From Streptomonospora wellingtoniae (lineage in GTDB: Bacteria > Actinomycetota > Actinomycetes > Streptosporangiales > Streptosporangiaceae), in assembly GCF_031845375.1 (NCBI RefSeq), contig NZ_JAVREK010000005.1, positions 62,001 through 126,000 on the forward strand: DNA of 64,000 bases. Reading direction: 5' to 3'. Positions within the stretch are counted from its first letter, which is position 1. Every line of letters begins with the position of its first letter. Below the pieces are notes generated by a model. The model saw only the letters and a list, made by a program, of their open reading frames with translations, ran no database searches and was not told the origin of the DNA. Below are positions 36,132 through 44,343 of this stretch, piece by piece. The position numbers and the translations under genes were made by a program.

Positions 36132-37856
36132 ATGTCTGACATCCCGGAACGCTCGCTGCTTCCCAAGATGCGTCTGGACGAGCTCATCTCCGAACTCCAC
36201 GTCCGACTGGAATCGGCGCTGTCCACGCGCGACCGCGTCCACTCCCTGCTGGAAGCCGTCCTGTCCATCGGCAGCGACCTCGACCTCGCGACCGTGCTGC
36301 GCCGGCTGACCGAGGCCGCCGCCACCCTGGTCGACGCCCGCTACGCGGGGCTGGGCGTGCTGGACGAGGCCGGCAACTTCGCCGAGTTCATCCCCGTCGG
36401 CCTGAGCACCGACCAGACCGACGGCATGCACGTCTTCCCCTTGGGGATGGGCATCCTCTCCGTACCCACCCGGGACCGCTCCGCCTTGCGCCTGCGCGAC
36501 CTCACCGACCACCCCGAGTACCGCGGCATGCCCGAGGGCCACCCGGAGATGCGGTCCTTCCTCGGCGTCCCCGTCCAGGTGCGCGAGGAGGTGTTCGGCA
36601 ACCTCTACCTCACTGAGAAGCGCAACGGCGGGGAGTTCGACGAGGAGGACGAGGCCATCGTGACCGCGCTGGCCACCGCGGCCGGCGTGGCGATCGAGAA
36701 CGCCCGGCTGTACGAGGAGACCCGGCTGCGCGAGCGCTGGCTGGCCTCGTCGACCGAGGTCACCACGCGGCTGCTCTCCGGCGCCGACAGCGACGAGGTG
36801 CTCGGCTACCTCGCACAGCAGTCGCGCGAGATGTCCGACGCCGACGTCGCGATCGTGCTACTGCCCGACTCGCGCGAGCGCGACCTCGTGGCCGAGATCG
36901 CCGACGGCCCGGTCGCCGAGCAGGTCATCGGCAGCCCGGTCACGATGGAGGACACCAAGTGCGGCTGGGTCTACCGCAACGGCGCGCCGGCCACCATCTC
37001 CGACCTGCGCCAGGCCAAGTGCCCCATGCTGACCCACCGCGGCTTCGGCCCCGGTCTGCTGGTGCCGATCGGCACCCCCGAGCACACCCGCGGCGTGCTG
37101 CTGCTGGGCAAGATGAGCGCCCGCTCCCCCTTCAACGAAGCCACGCAGCGGATGATCGACGCCTTCTCCGCGCAGGCGGCGGTGGCGCTCGAGTTGGCGG
37201 AGGCCCGCCGCGACGCCGAGCGGCTGGTGGTGCTGGAGGAGCGCGACCGCATCGCCAAGGACCTGCACGACGTGGTGATCCAGCGGCTGTTCGCCTCGGC
37301 GATGACGCTGATGAGCACGGTCCGGCTGATCGGCGACGCCGAGGCCGGGGACCGCGTTCAGCGCACCATCGACGATCTGGACGAGACCATCCGCGAGATC
37401 CGCTCGACCGTCTTCGCGCTGCAGCTGCCGTCGCAGCCCCAGCACACGTCGCTGCGCGACCGGATCCTGACCGCCGCCGAGGGCAGCGCGCGCTCGCTGG
37501 GCTGCCAACCCGGCGTGCGGCTGGAGGGATCGATCGACACGTCGGTGCCCGAGGAGGTCGGCGAGCAACTGCTGGCCGTGCTGGGCGAGGCGCTGTCCAA
37601 CGTCGCGCGGCACGCCGGCGCCTCCGAGGTGCACGTGTCGGTCCAGGCCGATGAGCGGTTGACCCTGCAGGTCGACGACGACGGGCGCGGCATCCCCGAG
37701 GACGGCCGGCGCAGCGGGCTCCGCAACCTGGCCGAGCGGGCGCTGTCGCTGGGCGGTGAGTTCACCGTCGATCCGCTGCCCGGCAAGGGGACCACGCTGC
37801 GCTGGAGCGTCCCGTTGCACAGCCGCCGCCAAGGCAGCGCCCGAGTGCCCGCCTGA
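36132..37856 (+). CDS. DosS/DevS-like GAF sensor histidine kinase
   Basis: A 574-aa soluble kinase with tandem GAF domains (about residues 45-195 and 215-360) and a HisKA_3/HATPase_c core. GAF-A contains HPEMRSFLGVPVQVREEVFGNLYLTEK, which aligns with the segment of mycobacterial DosS bearing the proximal heme histidine, so gas or redox sensing through heme is plausible. The phosphoacceptor is in DRIAKDLHDVVIQRLF; NVARHAGAS, DDDGRGIPEDG and GLRNLAERA are the ATP-binding boxes. The ATG at 36132 is chosen. The response regulator gene is convergent, with a palindromic repeat between the two. Confidence 0.92.
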   Translation: MSDIPERSLLPKMRLDELISELHVRLESALSTRDRVHSLLEAVLSIGSDLDLATVLRRLTEAAATLVDARYAGLGVLDEAGNFAEFIPVGLSTDQTDGMHVFPLGMGILSVPTRDRSALRLRDLTDHPEYRGMPEGHPEMRSFLGVPVQVREEVFGNLYLTEKRNGGEFDEEDEAIVTALATAAGVAIENARLYEETRLRERWLASSTEVTTRLLSGADSDEVLGYLAQQSREMSDADVAIVLLPDSRERDLVAEIADGPVAEQVIGSPVTMEDTKCGWVYRNGAPATISDLRQAKCPMLTHRGFGPGLLVPIGTPEHTRGVLLLGKMSARSPFNEATQRMIDAFSAQAAVALELAEARRDAERLVVLEERDRIAKDLHDVVIQRLFASAMTLMSTVRLIGDAEAGDRVQRTIDDLDETIREIRSTVFALQLPSQPQHTSLRDRILTAAEGSARSLGCQPGVRLEGSIDTSVPEEVGEQLLAVLGEALSNVARHAGASEVHVSVQADERLTLQVDDDGRGIPEDGRRSGLRNLAERALSLGGEFTVDPLPGKGTTLRWSVPLHSRRQGSARVPA

Positions 37857-37874
37857 GCAAGCGCACCGAACCCC

Positions 37875-37935
37875 GTTGATCTTGTAGCTATCGTTAAGGA
37901 AAGCGATTGCCATTTGCGATAGCTACAAGATCAAC
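37875..37935 (-). repeat. 61-bp palindromic repeat, copy 3 (orientation B)
   Basis: Arms GTTGATCTTGTAGCTATCG (37875-37893) and 37917-37935 pair at all 19 positions (20 with the flanking C-G). The 23-nt loop, read on the minus strand, matches copy 2 at 20 of 23 bases. It lies 19 bp after the kinase stop and 21 bp before the response regulator's end. Confidence 0.96.
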
Positions 37936-37956
37936 GCTGGTCGCGAGCGGCCGGCC

Positions 37957-38637
37957 TCAGCGGCGCTTGCTGCGCAGCTCCGCGACGAGGATCGCCGCCT
38001 GCGTACGGCGCTTGAGGTCCAGCTTGGACAGCAGGCTGGACACGTAGTTCTTGACCGTCTTCTCCGCCAGGTACAGCCGCTCACCGATCTGCCGGTTGGT
38101 CATCCCCTCGCCGATCAGGTCGAGGATCTGGCGCTCCTGCGGGCTGAGCTCGGCCAGCGGGTCGGGCTCGGGCGGCCCTTCGCGCAGCCGGTCCAGCATG
38201 CGCCCGGCGCTGGCCGGGTCCAGCAGCGACCCTCCGGCGGCGACGGTGCGCACGGCGCCGACGAGGTCGGCGCCGTGGATCTGCTTGAGGACGTAGCCCG
38301 CGGCGCCGGCCATCACCGCGTCGTAGAGCGCGTCGTCGTCGGCGAAGGACGTCAGCATCAGGCAGGCGATGGCGGGGTGGTCGGAGCGGACCTCGCGGCA
38401 GACGCCGACACCGGACCCGCCGGGCAGCCGCACGTCCAGGATCGCGACGTCGGGTGCGGCGAGCGGAATGCGGGCGAGCGCCTGCTCGGCGGTGCCCGCC
38501 TCGCCGACGACCTCCATGTCCGGCTCGCTCTCCAGCATGGCGGCCACTCCGCGCCGGACCACCTCGTGGTCGTCGACCAGGAAGACGCGGATGGAGTCGG
38601 GCCCGGATTCCGCGCCCCGCGCACCTGCGGTCGTCAT
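37957..38637 (-). CDS. NarL/DosR-type response regulator
   Basis: A 226-aa regulator with a receiver domain (FLVDDHEVVRRGV, phospho-Asp in AILDVRLPGGSG, conserved Lys in YVLKQIHG) and a C-terminal LuxR helix-turn-helix (LSPQERQILDLIGEGMTNRQIGERLYLAEKTVKNYVSSLL, about residues 160-200). The sequence is close to mycobacterial DosR/DevR in style. Its convergent neighbour is the GAF kinase and very likely its partner. The ATG at 38637 is preferred; the open frame extends a further 21 codons. Confidence 0.92.
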   Translation of the reverse strand: MTTAGARGAESGPDSIRVFLVDDHEVVRRGVAAMLESEPDMEVVGEAGTAEQALARIPLAAPDVAILDVRLPGGSGVGVCREVRSDHPAIACLMLTSFADDDALYDAVMAGAAGYVLKQIHGADLVGAVRTVAAGGSLLDPASAGRMLDRLREGPPEPDPLAELSPQERQILDLIGEGMTNRQIGERLYLAEKTVKNYVSSLLSKLDLKRRTQAAILVAELRSKRR

Positions 38638-38737
38638 CGACGCCTCGTTTCGCTCGCTGTTCCTGCCCGTGTACGACGGTAGCCGCCGACCGAAGGACAA
38701 GCACCGCCGAAAGCCATGAAACGTCCGGGACGAAAGT

Positions 38738-38763
38738 CCCGGTGCGCGGGCGGGCGCACCGGG
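38738..38763 (-). terminator. terminator of the amidase unit
   Basis: CCCGGTGCGC (38738-38747) pairs fully with GCGCACCGGG (38754-38763) around a 6-nt loop, 41 bp beyond the amidase stop. Confidence 0.65.
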
Positions 38764-38780
38764 CGCTGAACTCCTCCCCC

Positions 38781-38826
38781 TCAGGGGCGCAGGTGCGCCC
38801 AGGTCAGGGACGCAGGTGCGCCCAGG
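38781..38826. repeat. 23-bp tandem duplication across the amidase stop
   Basis: 38781-38803 and 38804-38826 are identical except for one base. The second copy is the end of the amidase gene including its stop; the first copy repeats it just downstream. Confidence 0.9.
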
Positions 38827-40273
38827 GCCGCGCGGTCTCGAACGCGCGGCAGGCCGCCATGACCAGCGGATCGCCGTGGCGCGGGCCGACGACCTGCAGG
38901 CCCACCGGCAGGCCGGACCCGGTGAAGCCGCACGGCACGCTCGCTGCCGGCTGCTGGGTCATGTTGAACGGGTAGCTGAAGCCGGCCCAGGAGGTCCAGC
39001 GGCGCTCGCCCCAGCCGGAGGGCGCCTCCAGGCCCGCTTCGAAGGCGGGGACGGGCATGGCAGGGGTCAGCAGCAGGTCGTACTCCCGGTGGAACCGCCC
39101 CATCGCCTCGCCCATGGACATCCGCGTGGCCATGGCGGTCAGGTAGTCCTGCGCGGAGTAGGTCAGGCCCTCCTCGACGATCTCCCGCAGGCCGGGGTCG
39201 AGCCGCTCCCGCTGGGCGTCGCCGAGGGCCTCGGTGGCCTTGGCGGCGCCGGTGTACCAGAGGATCTGGAAGTGTTCGAGCGACTCGGGGATCGGGGGAT
39301 CCGCCTGCTCGACCACCGCACCGAGCTCCTCGAACGCCGCGGCCGCGTCGGCGACGATGCGGGCGACCTCCGGGTCGACCGACAGGTGGCCCAGCGCCGG
39401 GCTGTAGGCGATGCGCAGCCCGCGCACGGGGGTCTCCAGCGACTCGGCGAAGGAGTAGGCGGGCGAGGGCAGCCGGGCCCAGTCGCGGTAGTCGGGCCGG
39501 GCGATGACGTCGAGCATGAGCGCCGCGTCGGCGACGGTGCGGGTCATCGGTCCGGAGTGGGCAAGGCTGCCGAAGGCGCTGGCCGGGTAGTGCGGAACCA
39601 GGCCCCAGGTGGGCTTGATCGCGAAGATGCCGGAGAAGCTGGCCGGGATGCGCACCGACCCGCCGCCGTCGGTGCCCGTCGCCAGGGGGCCCATGCCCGC
39701 GGCCACGGCGGCCGCAGCGCCGCCGCTGGAGCCGCCGGGGGTCTTGTCGAGGTCCCAGGGGTTGCGGGTCACGCCGTACAGCGGGCTGTCGGTGACGCCC
39801 TTCCAGGCGATCTCGGGTGTGGTGGTCTTGCCGACGAAGACCGCGCCTTCCTCACGCAGCCGCGCCACCACCGGGGAGTCCTCCGCCCAGGTCTGGTCCG
39901 GGTCGGTGTTGAGCGATCCGCGCAGGGTGGGCCAACCGCGGGTCAGCATGATGTCCTTGATCGACGTCGGCACGCCGTCGAGGCGGCCGAGCGGCTCGCC
40001 GCTGCGCCAGCGCTCCTCGGACCCGCGCGCGGCCTCGCGCGCGGCCTCGGCGTCGACCAGGCAGAAGGCGTTCAGCGCGGGGTTGCCGCGCTCGACGGCC
40101 TCCAGAACGGCCTCGGTGGCCTCCACCGGTGACAGCTCGCCGCGGGCGTAGGCCCCGAGCAGCTCGGTGGCCGGCATCCAGGCGGGCGAGTCGGCCTGCG
40201 CGGAGGCGGCGCCCTCCTCGTCGCGCGGCGCCTCAGCGTCGCCCTGGTCCAGCCCCTCGAACTTGGTACTCAA
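38804..40273 (-). CDS. amidase-signature family amidase
   Basis: A 489-aa hydrolase of the amidase-signature family. The Ser-Ser-Lys triad is visible: Lys in SIKDIML (about residue 108), the cis-Ser in PGGSSGGAAAAVAAGM (about 181-196) and the nucleophile Ser in GTDGGGSVRIPASF. It cleaves a carboxamide; the substrate is unknown. The start is a TTG at 40273, supported by GGAAGGA seven bases upstream. The hydroxyacid-dehydrogenase gene lies 66 bp upstream on the same strand, and their shared promoter region carries the ATTGT-N2-ACAAT palindromes. Confidence 0.92.
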   Translation of the reverse strand: MSTKFEGLDQGDAEAPRDEEGAASAQADSPAWMPATELLGAYARGELSPVEATEAVLEAVERGNPALNAFCLVDAEAAREAARGSEERWRSGEPLGRLDGVPTSIKDIMLTRGWPTLRGSLNTDPDQTWAEDSPVVARLREEGAVFVGKTTTPEIAWKGVTDSPLYGVTRNPWDLDKTPGGSSGGAAAAVAAGMGPLATGTDGGGSVRIPASFSGIFAIKPTWGLVPHYPASAFGSLAHSGPMTRTVADAALMLDVIARPDYRDWARLPSPAYSFAESLETPVRGLRIAYSPALGHLSVDPEVARIVADAAAAFEELGAVVEQADPPIPESLEHFQILWYTGAAKATEALGDAQRERLDPGLREIVEEGLTYSAQDYLTAMATRMSMGEAMGRFHREYDLLLTPAMPVPAFEAGLEAPSGWGERRWTSWAGFSYPFNMTQQPAASVPCGFTGSGLPVGLQVVGPRHGDPLVMAACRAFETARPWAHLRP

Positions 40274-40339
40274 TCTCAGTCCTTCCTGACGTCGGCACGT
40301 GGTGGGCGGAGCGCGGACCCCGGCGGGTCCAGGGCGGTG

Positions 40340-41347
40340 TCAGGGACCGGAGACGTACCCGCGCCGCTTGTCGACGACGTTGCGTAGCGGGCTTCCGCCG
40401 AGGAAGCGGTCCAGGTTGTCGGTGAAGAGGCCGACAAGCTCGTCCAGCCAGCCCACGACGTCGCCGGACATGTGCGGTGACACAAGGGCGCCAGGGGCGT
40501 CCCACAGCGGGGATGCCGCGGGCAGCGGCTCGGTGCGTGCGACGTCGAGCGCGGCCCCGGCGATCGAGCCGGCGTGCAGGGCGCGCACGAGCGCGTCCTC
40601 GTCGACCAGCTGGCCGCGGCCGACGTTGATCAGCCGGGCGCCGGACCGCATGCGCGCGAGGAAGGCGGCGCCGGCGAGGTCGCGGGTGGCGTCGGTGAGC
40701 GGCGCGGCCAGTACGACGTAGTCGGCGCGCGGCAGCGCCTCGGCCAGTCCGGGGGCGGCGGTGTCCAGGGAGGCTTCGACGACGGTACCGAAGTCGGGAT
40801 CCTCGGGCCGCGCGGTGCGGCCGGCGCCCTCGACGGTCATGCCGACGGCGCGCAGCCGGCGGGCGATGGCGCGGCCGATGGGCCCGGTACCGATCACCAG
40901 GGCGTGCTTGCCGCCGACGCGTTCCGTCTCGCGGTGGCGCCACTCGCGGCGGCTCTGGTGGCCGAGCGTGGCGGGCAGGTCCTTGGCGAAGGCGATCACC
41001 AGGCCGAGAACGTATTCGGCCATCGGCTCGTCGAAGACGCCGCGGGAGTTCGTCACGACCACGTCGCTTCCGACGAGGCCGTCGAACATCAGGTTGTCGA
41101 CTCCGGCGGTGGCGGCGTGCACCCAGCGCAGGCTGTCGGCCTTGGGCCAGGCGGCTTCCAGCGCCTCGGAGAACAGGTCCCAGACGAACAGGGCGTCGGC
41201 GCCGGGCAGGACCTCGCCGAGGTGGTCGGCGGTGGCGTAGCGCACGGACGCGAGCCCGGGGTGGTCGTCGAGGCGCGCGCTGCCTGGGGGCAGCTCACCG
41301 CCGTGCAGGACGGCGAGGTGGGTCTGCGGCTTGTTGAGGGGTGTCAC
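40340..41347 (-). CDS. D-2-hydroxyacid dehydrogenase family protein
   Basis: A 335-aa NAD(P)-dependent oxidoreductase. The Rossmann motif is LVIGTGPIGRAIARRL, the catalytic Arg is in NVGRGQLVDEDAL, the Glu in DVARTEPLP and the His in SPHMSGDVVGW, so the active site is complete. I chose the GTG at 41347 (GGAG nine bases upstream); an in-frame TTG at 41368 lacks a ribosome site. It is first in a two-gene unit with the amidase and may reduce or oxidise a 2-oxo/2-hydroxy acid in the same pathway. Confidence 0.9.
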   Translation of the reverse strand: MTPLNKPQTHLAVLHGGELPPGSARLDDHPGLASVRYATADHLGEVLPGADALFVWDLFSEALEAAWPKADSLRWVHAATAGVDNLMFDGLVGSDVVVTNSRGVFDEPMAEYVLGLVIAFAKDLPATLGHQSRREWRHRETERVGGKHALVIGTGPIGRAIARRLRAVGMTVEGAGRTARPEDPDFGTVVEASLDTAAPGLAEALPRADYVVLAAPLTDATRDLAGAAFLARMRSGARLINVGRGQLVDEDALVRALHAGSIAGAALDVARTEPLPAASPLWDAPGALVSPHMSGDVVGWLDELVGLFTDNLDRFLGGSPLRNVVDKRRGYVSGP

Positions 41348-41474
41348 TGCGAGCGGCTCCGGGTTCAACAGACGTGGTCGGCCAAGCGGTTTCGCTGCTC
41401 TGCCTACCCGCGATCACCGCCGTCCAATGGCCGGGGACCGCGATGCGGTTGAAACGCTAGGCAGAGCCCGTAGG

Positions 41475-41486
41475 ATTGTCAACAAT
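41475..41486. promoter_or_regulatory. operator ATTGTCAACAAT (GntR/FCD type)
   Basis: ATTGT and ACAAT arms around CA, in front of the hydroxyacid dehydrogenase. The 13-mer GATTGTCAACAAT recurs exactly at 51795. Confidence 0.75.
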
Positions 41487-41679
41487 ATGCGGGAAGTTGA
41501 CGGGGCGGTGGTGAGCAGGGTCGATCTGCGGGCGCCGCGCACCCTCGCCGGCCCGACGGAAAGCTCCGGGACGCCGCCCCGCTGCCACAGGGAGCGGCAC
41601 CGGCGCGGCACCGCGAAGGCGCGGCGACGTAACACGCCAACCCGCCCGAACGTTGCCCTGTCGGGCTTTACGATCGTAT

Positions 41680-41693
41680 GATTGTCGACAATC
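41680..41693. promoter_or_regulatory. operator GATTGTCGACAATC
   Basis: A perfect 14-bp palindrome, the symmetric version of the same operator, about 200 bp from the first and in the DUF3830 promoter region. Confidence 0.75.
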
Positions 41694-42003
41694 AGCACCG
41701 TCGAACCTGATGCCCCGCATCGCGTCGCGTCGCCGGGGATCGGGGACTGCGCGTTGACAAGTTGACACGACTCGACAAACCGGCGGCGCCCGCCACGGGC
41801 GGCTGCGGGACAGAGCCTCACCGCTTGAGAACCACGATAAGTCCTATGATCGGCCGACCGCCCGCCGCGCCCCGCCGCGGCGGATCCGCACCCGACCTCC
41901 CGAGCCGGCCGGCCCCAGCCCCGTCCCACCTCCCGCCCGGGAACGCCCGACCCGTGTCCTCGGCGGTGCGTCACGGTGCCCAGTTAGAAAGGCCCAACCG
42001 ACG

Positions 42004-42498
42004 ATGCCCAGGTACATGACCATCAGCCTGGAGAAGCGCGGCGTCTCCTGCGTGGCCGAACTGCTCGAGAAGGACGCCCCGCGCACCTGCGACGCGGTGT
42101 GGGAGGCGCTCCCCCAGGGCAGCGACATCTACCACGCCAAGTACGCCCGCAACGAGGTCTACGCCATGGTCCCCCGGTTCGCCCCCGAGGAGCCCGGCCA
42201 GGAGAACCCCACGGTCACCCCCATCCCCGGCGACGTCGTCTACTTCTCCTTCCCCGGCGGCATGCTCGACCGCCGCTTCAAGGAGGAGAAGGGCATCGAC
42301 CACCTGCCGGGCGTCATCGACCTCGCCATCTTCTACGGCCGCAACAACCTGCTGCTCAACGGCGACGTCGGCTGGGTGCCGGGCAACGTCTACGCCAGCA
42401 TCGTCGAGGGCCTGGGCCCCATGGCCGAGGCCTGCCACGACGTCTGGCGCTCCGGCGCGATCGGAGAACGCCTCACCTACCGGCGTTTGGAGGACTAG
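42004..42498 (+). CDS. DUF3830 family protein (cyclophilin-like fold)
   Basis: A 164-aa soluble protein of the DUF3830 family, which is predicted to have a cyclophilin-like barrel. It reads MTISLEKRGVSCVAELLEKDAPRTCDAVWEALP, then HAKYARNEVYAMVPRF, and FFYGRNNLLLNGDVGWVPGN-type central strands. Members often lie beside Asp/Glu-racemase and amidase genes, as here, but no activity is established that I know of. AGAAAGG lies 9-15 bases before the ATG. It is first of three rightward genes ending at the terminator at 44269. Confidence 0.85.
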   Translation: MPRYMTISLEKRGVSCVAELLEKDAPRTCDAVWEALPQGSDIYHAKYARNEVYAMVPRFAPEEPGQENPTVTPIPGDVVYFSFPGGMLDRRFKEEKGIDHLPGVIDLAIFYGRNNLLLNGDVGWVPGNVYASIVEGLGPMAEACHDVWRSGAIGERLTYRRLED

Positions 42499-42583
42499 CT
42501 GACAGCGCTCCGGCGCCTCCCCCGGGGGCCGCGCACCCGCGGCCCCGAAACCGATAACACGCAGAGAAGGAGGTGAGTGACCA

Positions 42584-43474
42584 ATGCGGACCGATCGGAC
42601 CGCCGGAGACCCGGTGAACGGCGGCGAACAGGAAGAGCGGGTCCTCCTCAAGCACCCTGAGACCGCCCCCGACCCCGGCACGGACGCGAACGGGTCCACG
42701 CCTGCGGGCTCCGCCGACGTGGTGGAGCTCTCCGCCCTGGCCGAGACCCCGTGGCAGTCGGGCGTGGGCATCGTCGCCCCCTACGACTTCGCGCTGGACC
42801 GCGAACTGTGGCGCTGGGCGCCCGACGACGTCTCGCTCTACGTCACGCGGCTGCCGTTCGTCCCGGTGCCGGTGACCGTCGACCAGGCCTCGGCGCTGTG
42901 CGACGGCGACGACGTGTCGCGGGCGACCCGCAACCTGCTGGCCCCCGAACCGCTGGTGGTCGGCTACGCGTGCGCGTCGGGCAGCTTCGTGCACGGCGCC
43001 GAGGGGCAGCAGCGCCTGCGCCAGAGCATCCTGGACGCGGGCGCGCCCGCCGCGGTCACCACCTCCGGGGCGACGATCCAAGCGCTGGAGGCACTGGACG
43101 TGCACCGCATCGCGGTAGTGACGCCCTACGTCGACAGCGTCACCGAGCGGCTGCTCAACTACCTGTCCGAGCACGGGATCGAGTCCACCTCCAGCGTCGG
43201 CCTGGGCCTGCTGGGCCACATCTGGAAGACCACCTACTCCGAAGTCGTGCAGGCGGTGCGCGACGCCGACCGGCCCGACGCCGAAGCCGTGTTCATCAGC
43301 TGCACGAACGTGCTCACCTACGACATCATCGCGCCGCTGGAGCGCATGCTCGGCAAGCCGGTGATCGCCGCCAACCAGGTGACCATGTGGGCCGCGCTGC
43401 AGGCCGTGGGCCGGCAGCCGGTGGCCCACGGCCAGCACCTCGTCGACGCCACCGCCCGCAGCAACGCCGCATGA
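42584..43474 (+). CDS. Asp/Glu racemase / maleate isomerase family protein 1
   Basis: A 296-aa protein of the two-domain pseudo-symmetric family that includes Asp/Glu racemases, arylmalonate decarboxylase and maleate cis-trans isomerase. The two catalytic cysteines are visible in GYACASGSF and ISCTNVLTYD. The N-terminal 50 residues are an extra, probably disordered extension. The ATG has a perfect AGAAGGAGGTGA ribosome site. The substrate is unknown: two-cysteine members catalyse isomerisation or racemisation. Confidence 0.87.
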   Translation: MRTDRTAGDPVNGGEQEERVLLKHPETAPDPGTDANGSTPAGSADVVELSALAETPWQSGVGIVAPYDFALDRELWRWAPDDVSLYVTRLPFVPVPVTVDQASALCDGDDVSRATRNLLAPEPLVVGYACASGSFVHGAEGQQRLRQSILDAGAPAAVTTSGATIQALEALDVHRIAVVTPYVDSVTERLLNYLSEHGIESTSSVGLGLLGHIWKTTYSEVVQAVRDADRPDAEAVFISCTNVLTYDIIAPLERMLGKPVIAANQVTMWAALQAVGRQPVAHGQHLVDATARSNAA

Positions 43475-43521
43475 AGGCCGGACCCAACGACAGCGAGCCC
43501 TGGAAGGGGAGGTGTACGCAG

Positions 43522-44265
43522 ATGGCCAGTATCGGGTTCCTCTACCCCGGCTACAGCGCCGAAGACGACTACCCGGTGTTCGAGGAGCTGCTGGGCGGCG
43601 ACGTCCGACTGCACCTCGTGCACACCCTGATGCGCGAGGACGCCCACCGGGTCGACGCGCTGCTGGACGTGGGCGGCTCCGACGTCCTCGGCGAGGGCGC
43701 CCGCGAGCTGCGGGCGCGCGGGGTCGACGCCGCCGTGTGGGCCTGCACCAGCGGGAGCTTCGTCTTCGGCCGGGAGGGCGCCCGCGCCCAGGCCGAGGCT
43801 GTGGGCGACGAGGCGGGCGCACCGGCCTCCAGCACGTCGTTCGCGTTCGTCAACGCGCTGAAGACGCTGGGGATCGGCCGCGTCGCGATCGCCGCCAGCT
43901 ACCCGGAGGACGTCGCCGAGCGCTTCGTGGAGTTCCTCGGCACCGCCGGGATCGACGTCGTCGCGTGGGCGGGTCGGGGTATCGTCACCGCCGCCGAGGT
44001 CGGCACTCTGGAGGCCGACGACGTGCTGGAGTGGGTCGCGGCGGGCGACCACCCCGAGGCCGAGGCCGTCCTGGTGCCCGACACCGCGCTGCACAGCGCG
44101 GCGATCCTGGACGCCCTGGAGGAGCGGCTGGGCAAGACCGTGCTGACCGCCAACCAGGTCAGCGTGTGGGAAGGGCTGCGCCTTGCGGGCGCCGCCGCGC
44201 CCCGCGACGGGCTCGGCACGCTGTTCCGCGCAGGGGCCGGTGCAGCCGCCGCGGCCGAACGCTGA
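43522..44265 (+). CDS. Asp/Glu racemase / maleate isomerase family protein 2
   Basis: A 247-aa paralogue of the preceding protein. The first active-site cysteine is kept in VWACTSGSFVFG, but the second position reads VLVPDTALHSA, with Asp-Thr where a Cys-Thr/Asn would be expected. So it may be a one-cysteine enzyme (decarboxylase-like) or a partner subunit. I chose the ATG at 43522 (GGGGAGG upstream); an ATG at 43471 overlapping the previous stop is in frame. A terminator follows immediately, closing the operon. Confidence 0.87.
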   Translation: MASIGFLYPGYSAEDDYPVFEELLGGDVRLHLVHTLMREDAHRVDALLDVGGSDVLGEGARELRARGVDAAVWACTSGSFVFGREGARAQAEAVGDEAGAPASSTSFAFVNALKTLGIGRVAIAASYPEDVAERFVEFLGTAGIDVVAWAGRGIVTAAEVGTLEADDVLEWVAAGDHPEAEAVLVPDTALHSAAILDALEERLGKTVLTANQVSVWEGLRLAGAAAPRDGLGTLFRAGAGAAAAAER

Positions 44266-44268
44266 CCC

Positions 44269-44304
44269 CCGGGTGCCCGCCGCGGCGCTGCGGCGGGCAC
44301 CCGG
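44269..44304 (+). terminator. 15-bp perfect terminator hairpin
   Basis: CCGGGTGCCCGCCGC (44269-44283) pairs fully with 44290-44304 around GGCGCT, four nt after the racemase-2 stop. Confidence 0.82.
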
Positions 44305-44343
44305 CGAACGACGGAACGTGAGGACGAGAGGAGTACGGATGCC

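Larger units (their letters stand above)
41348..42003. other. 656-bp divergent regulatory gap
   Basis: Lies between the hydroxyacid dehydrogenase (minus) and DUF3830 (plus). It holds two ATTGT-N2-ACAAT operators and, at 41754 and 41762, two TTGACA hexamers in direct repeat that may be half-sites or -35 boxes. No gene seen. Confidence 0.6.

Noticed and set aside
38781..38826. Start of a CRISPR array
   Set aside because: Two directly abutting copies without spacers; nothing in the window has the repeat-spacer layout, and no cas gene is seen.
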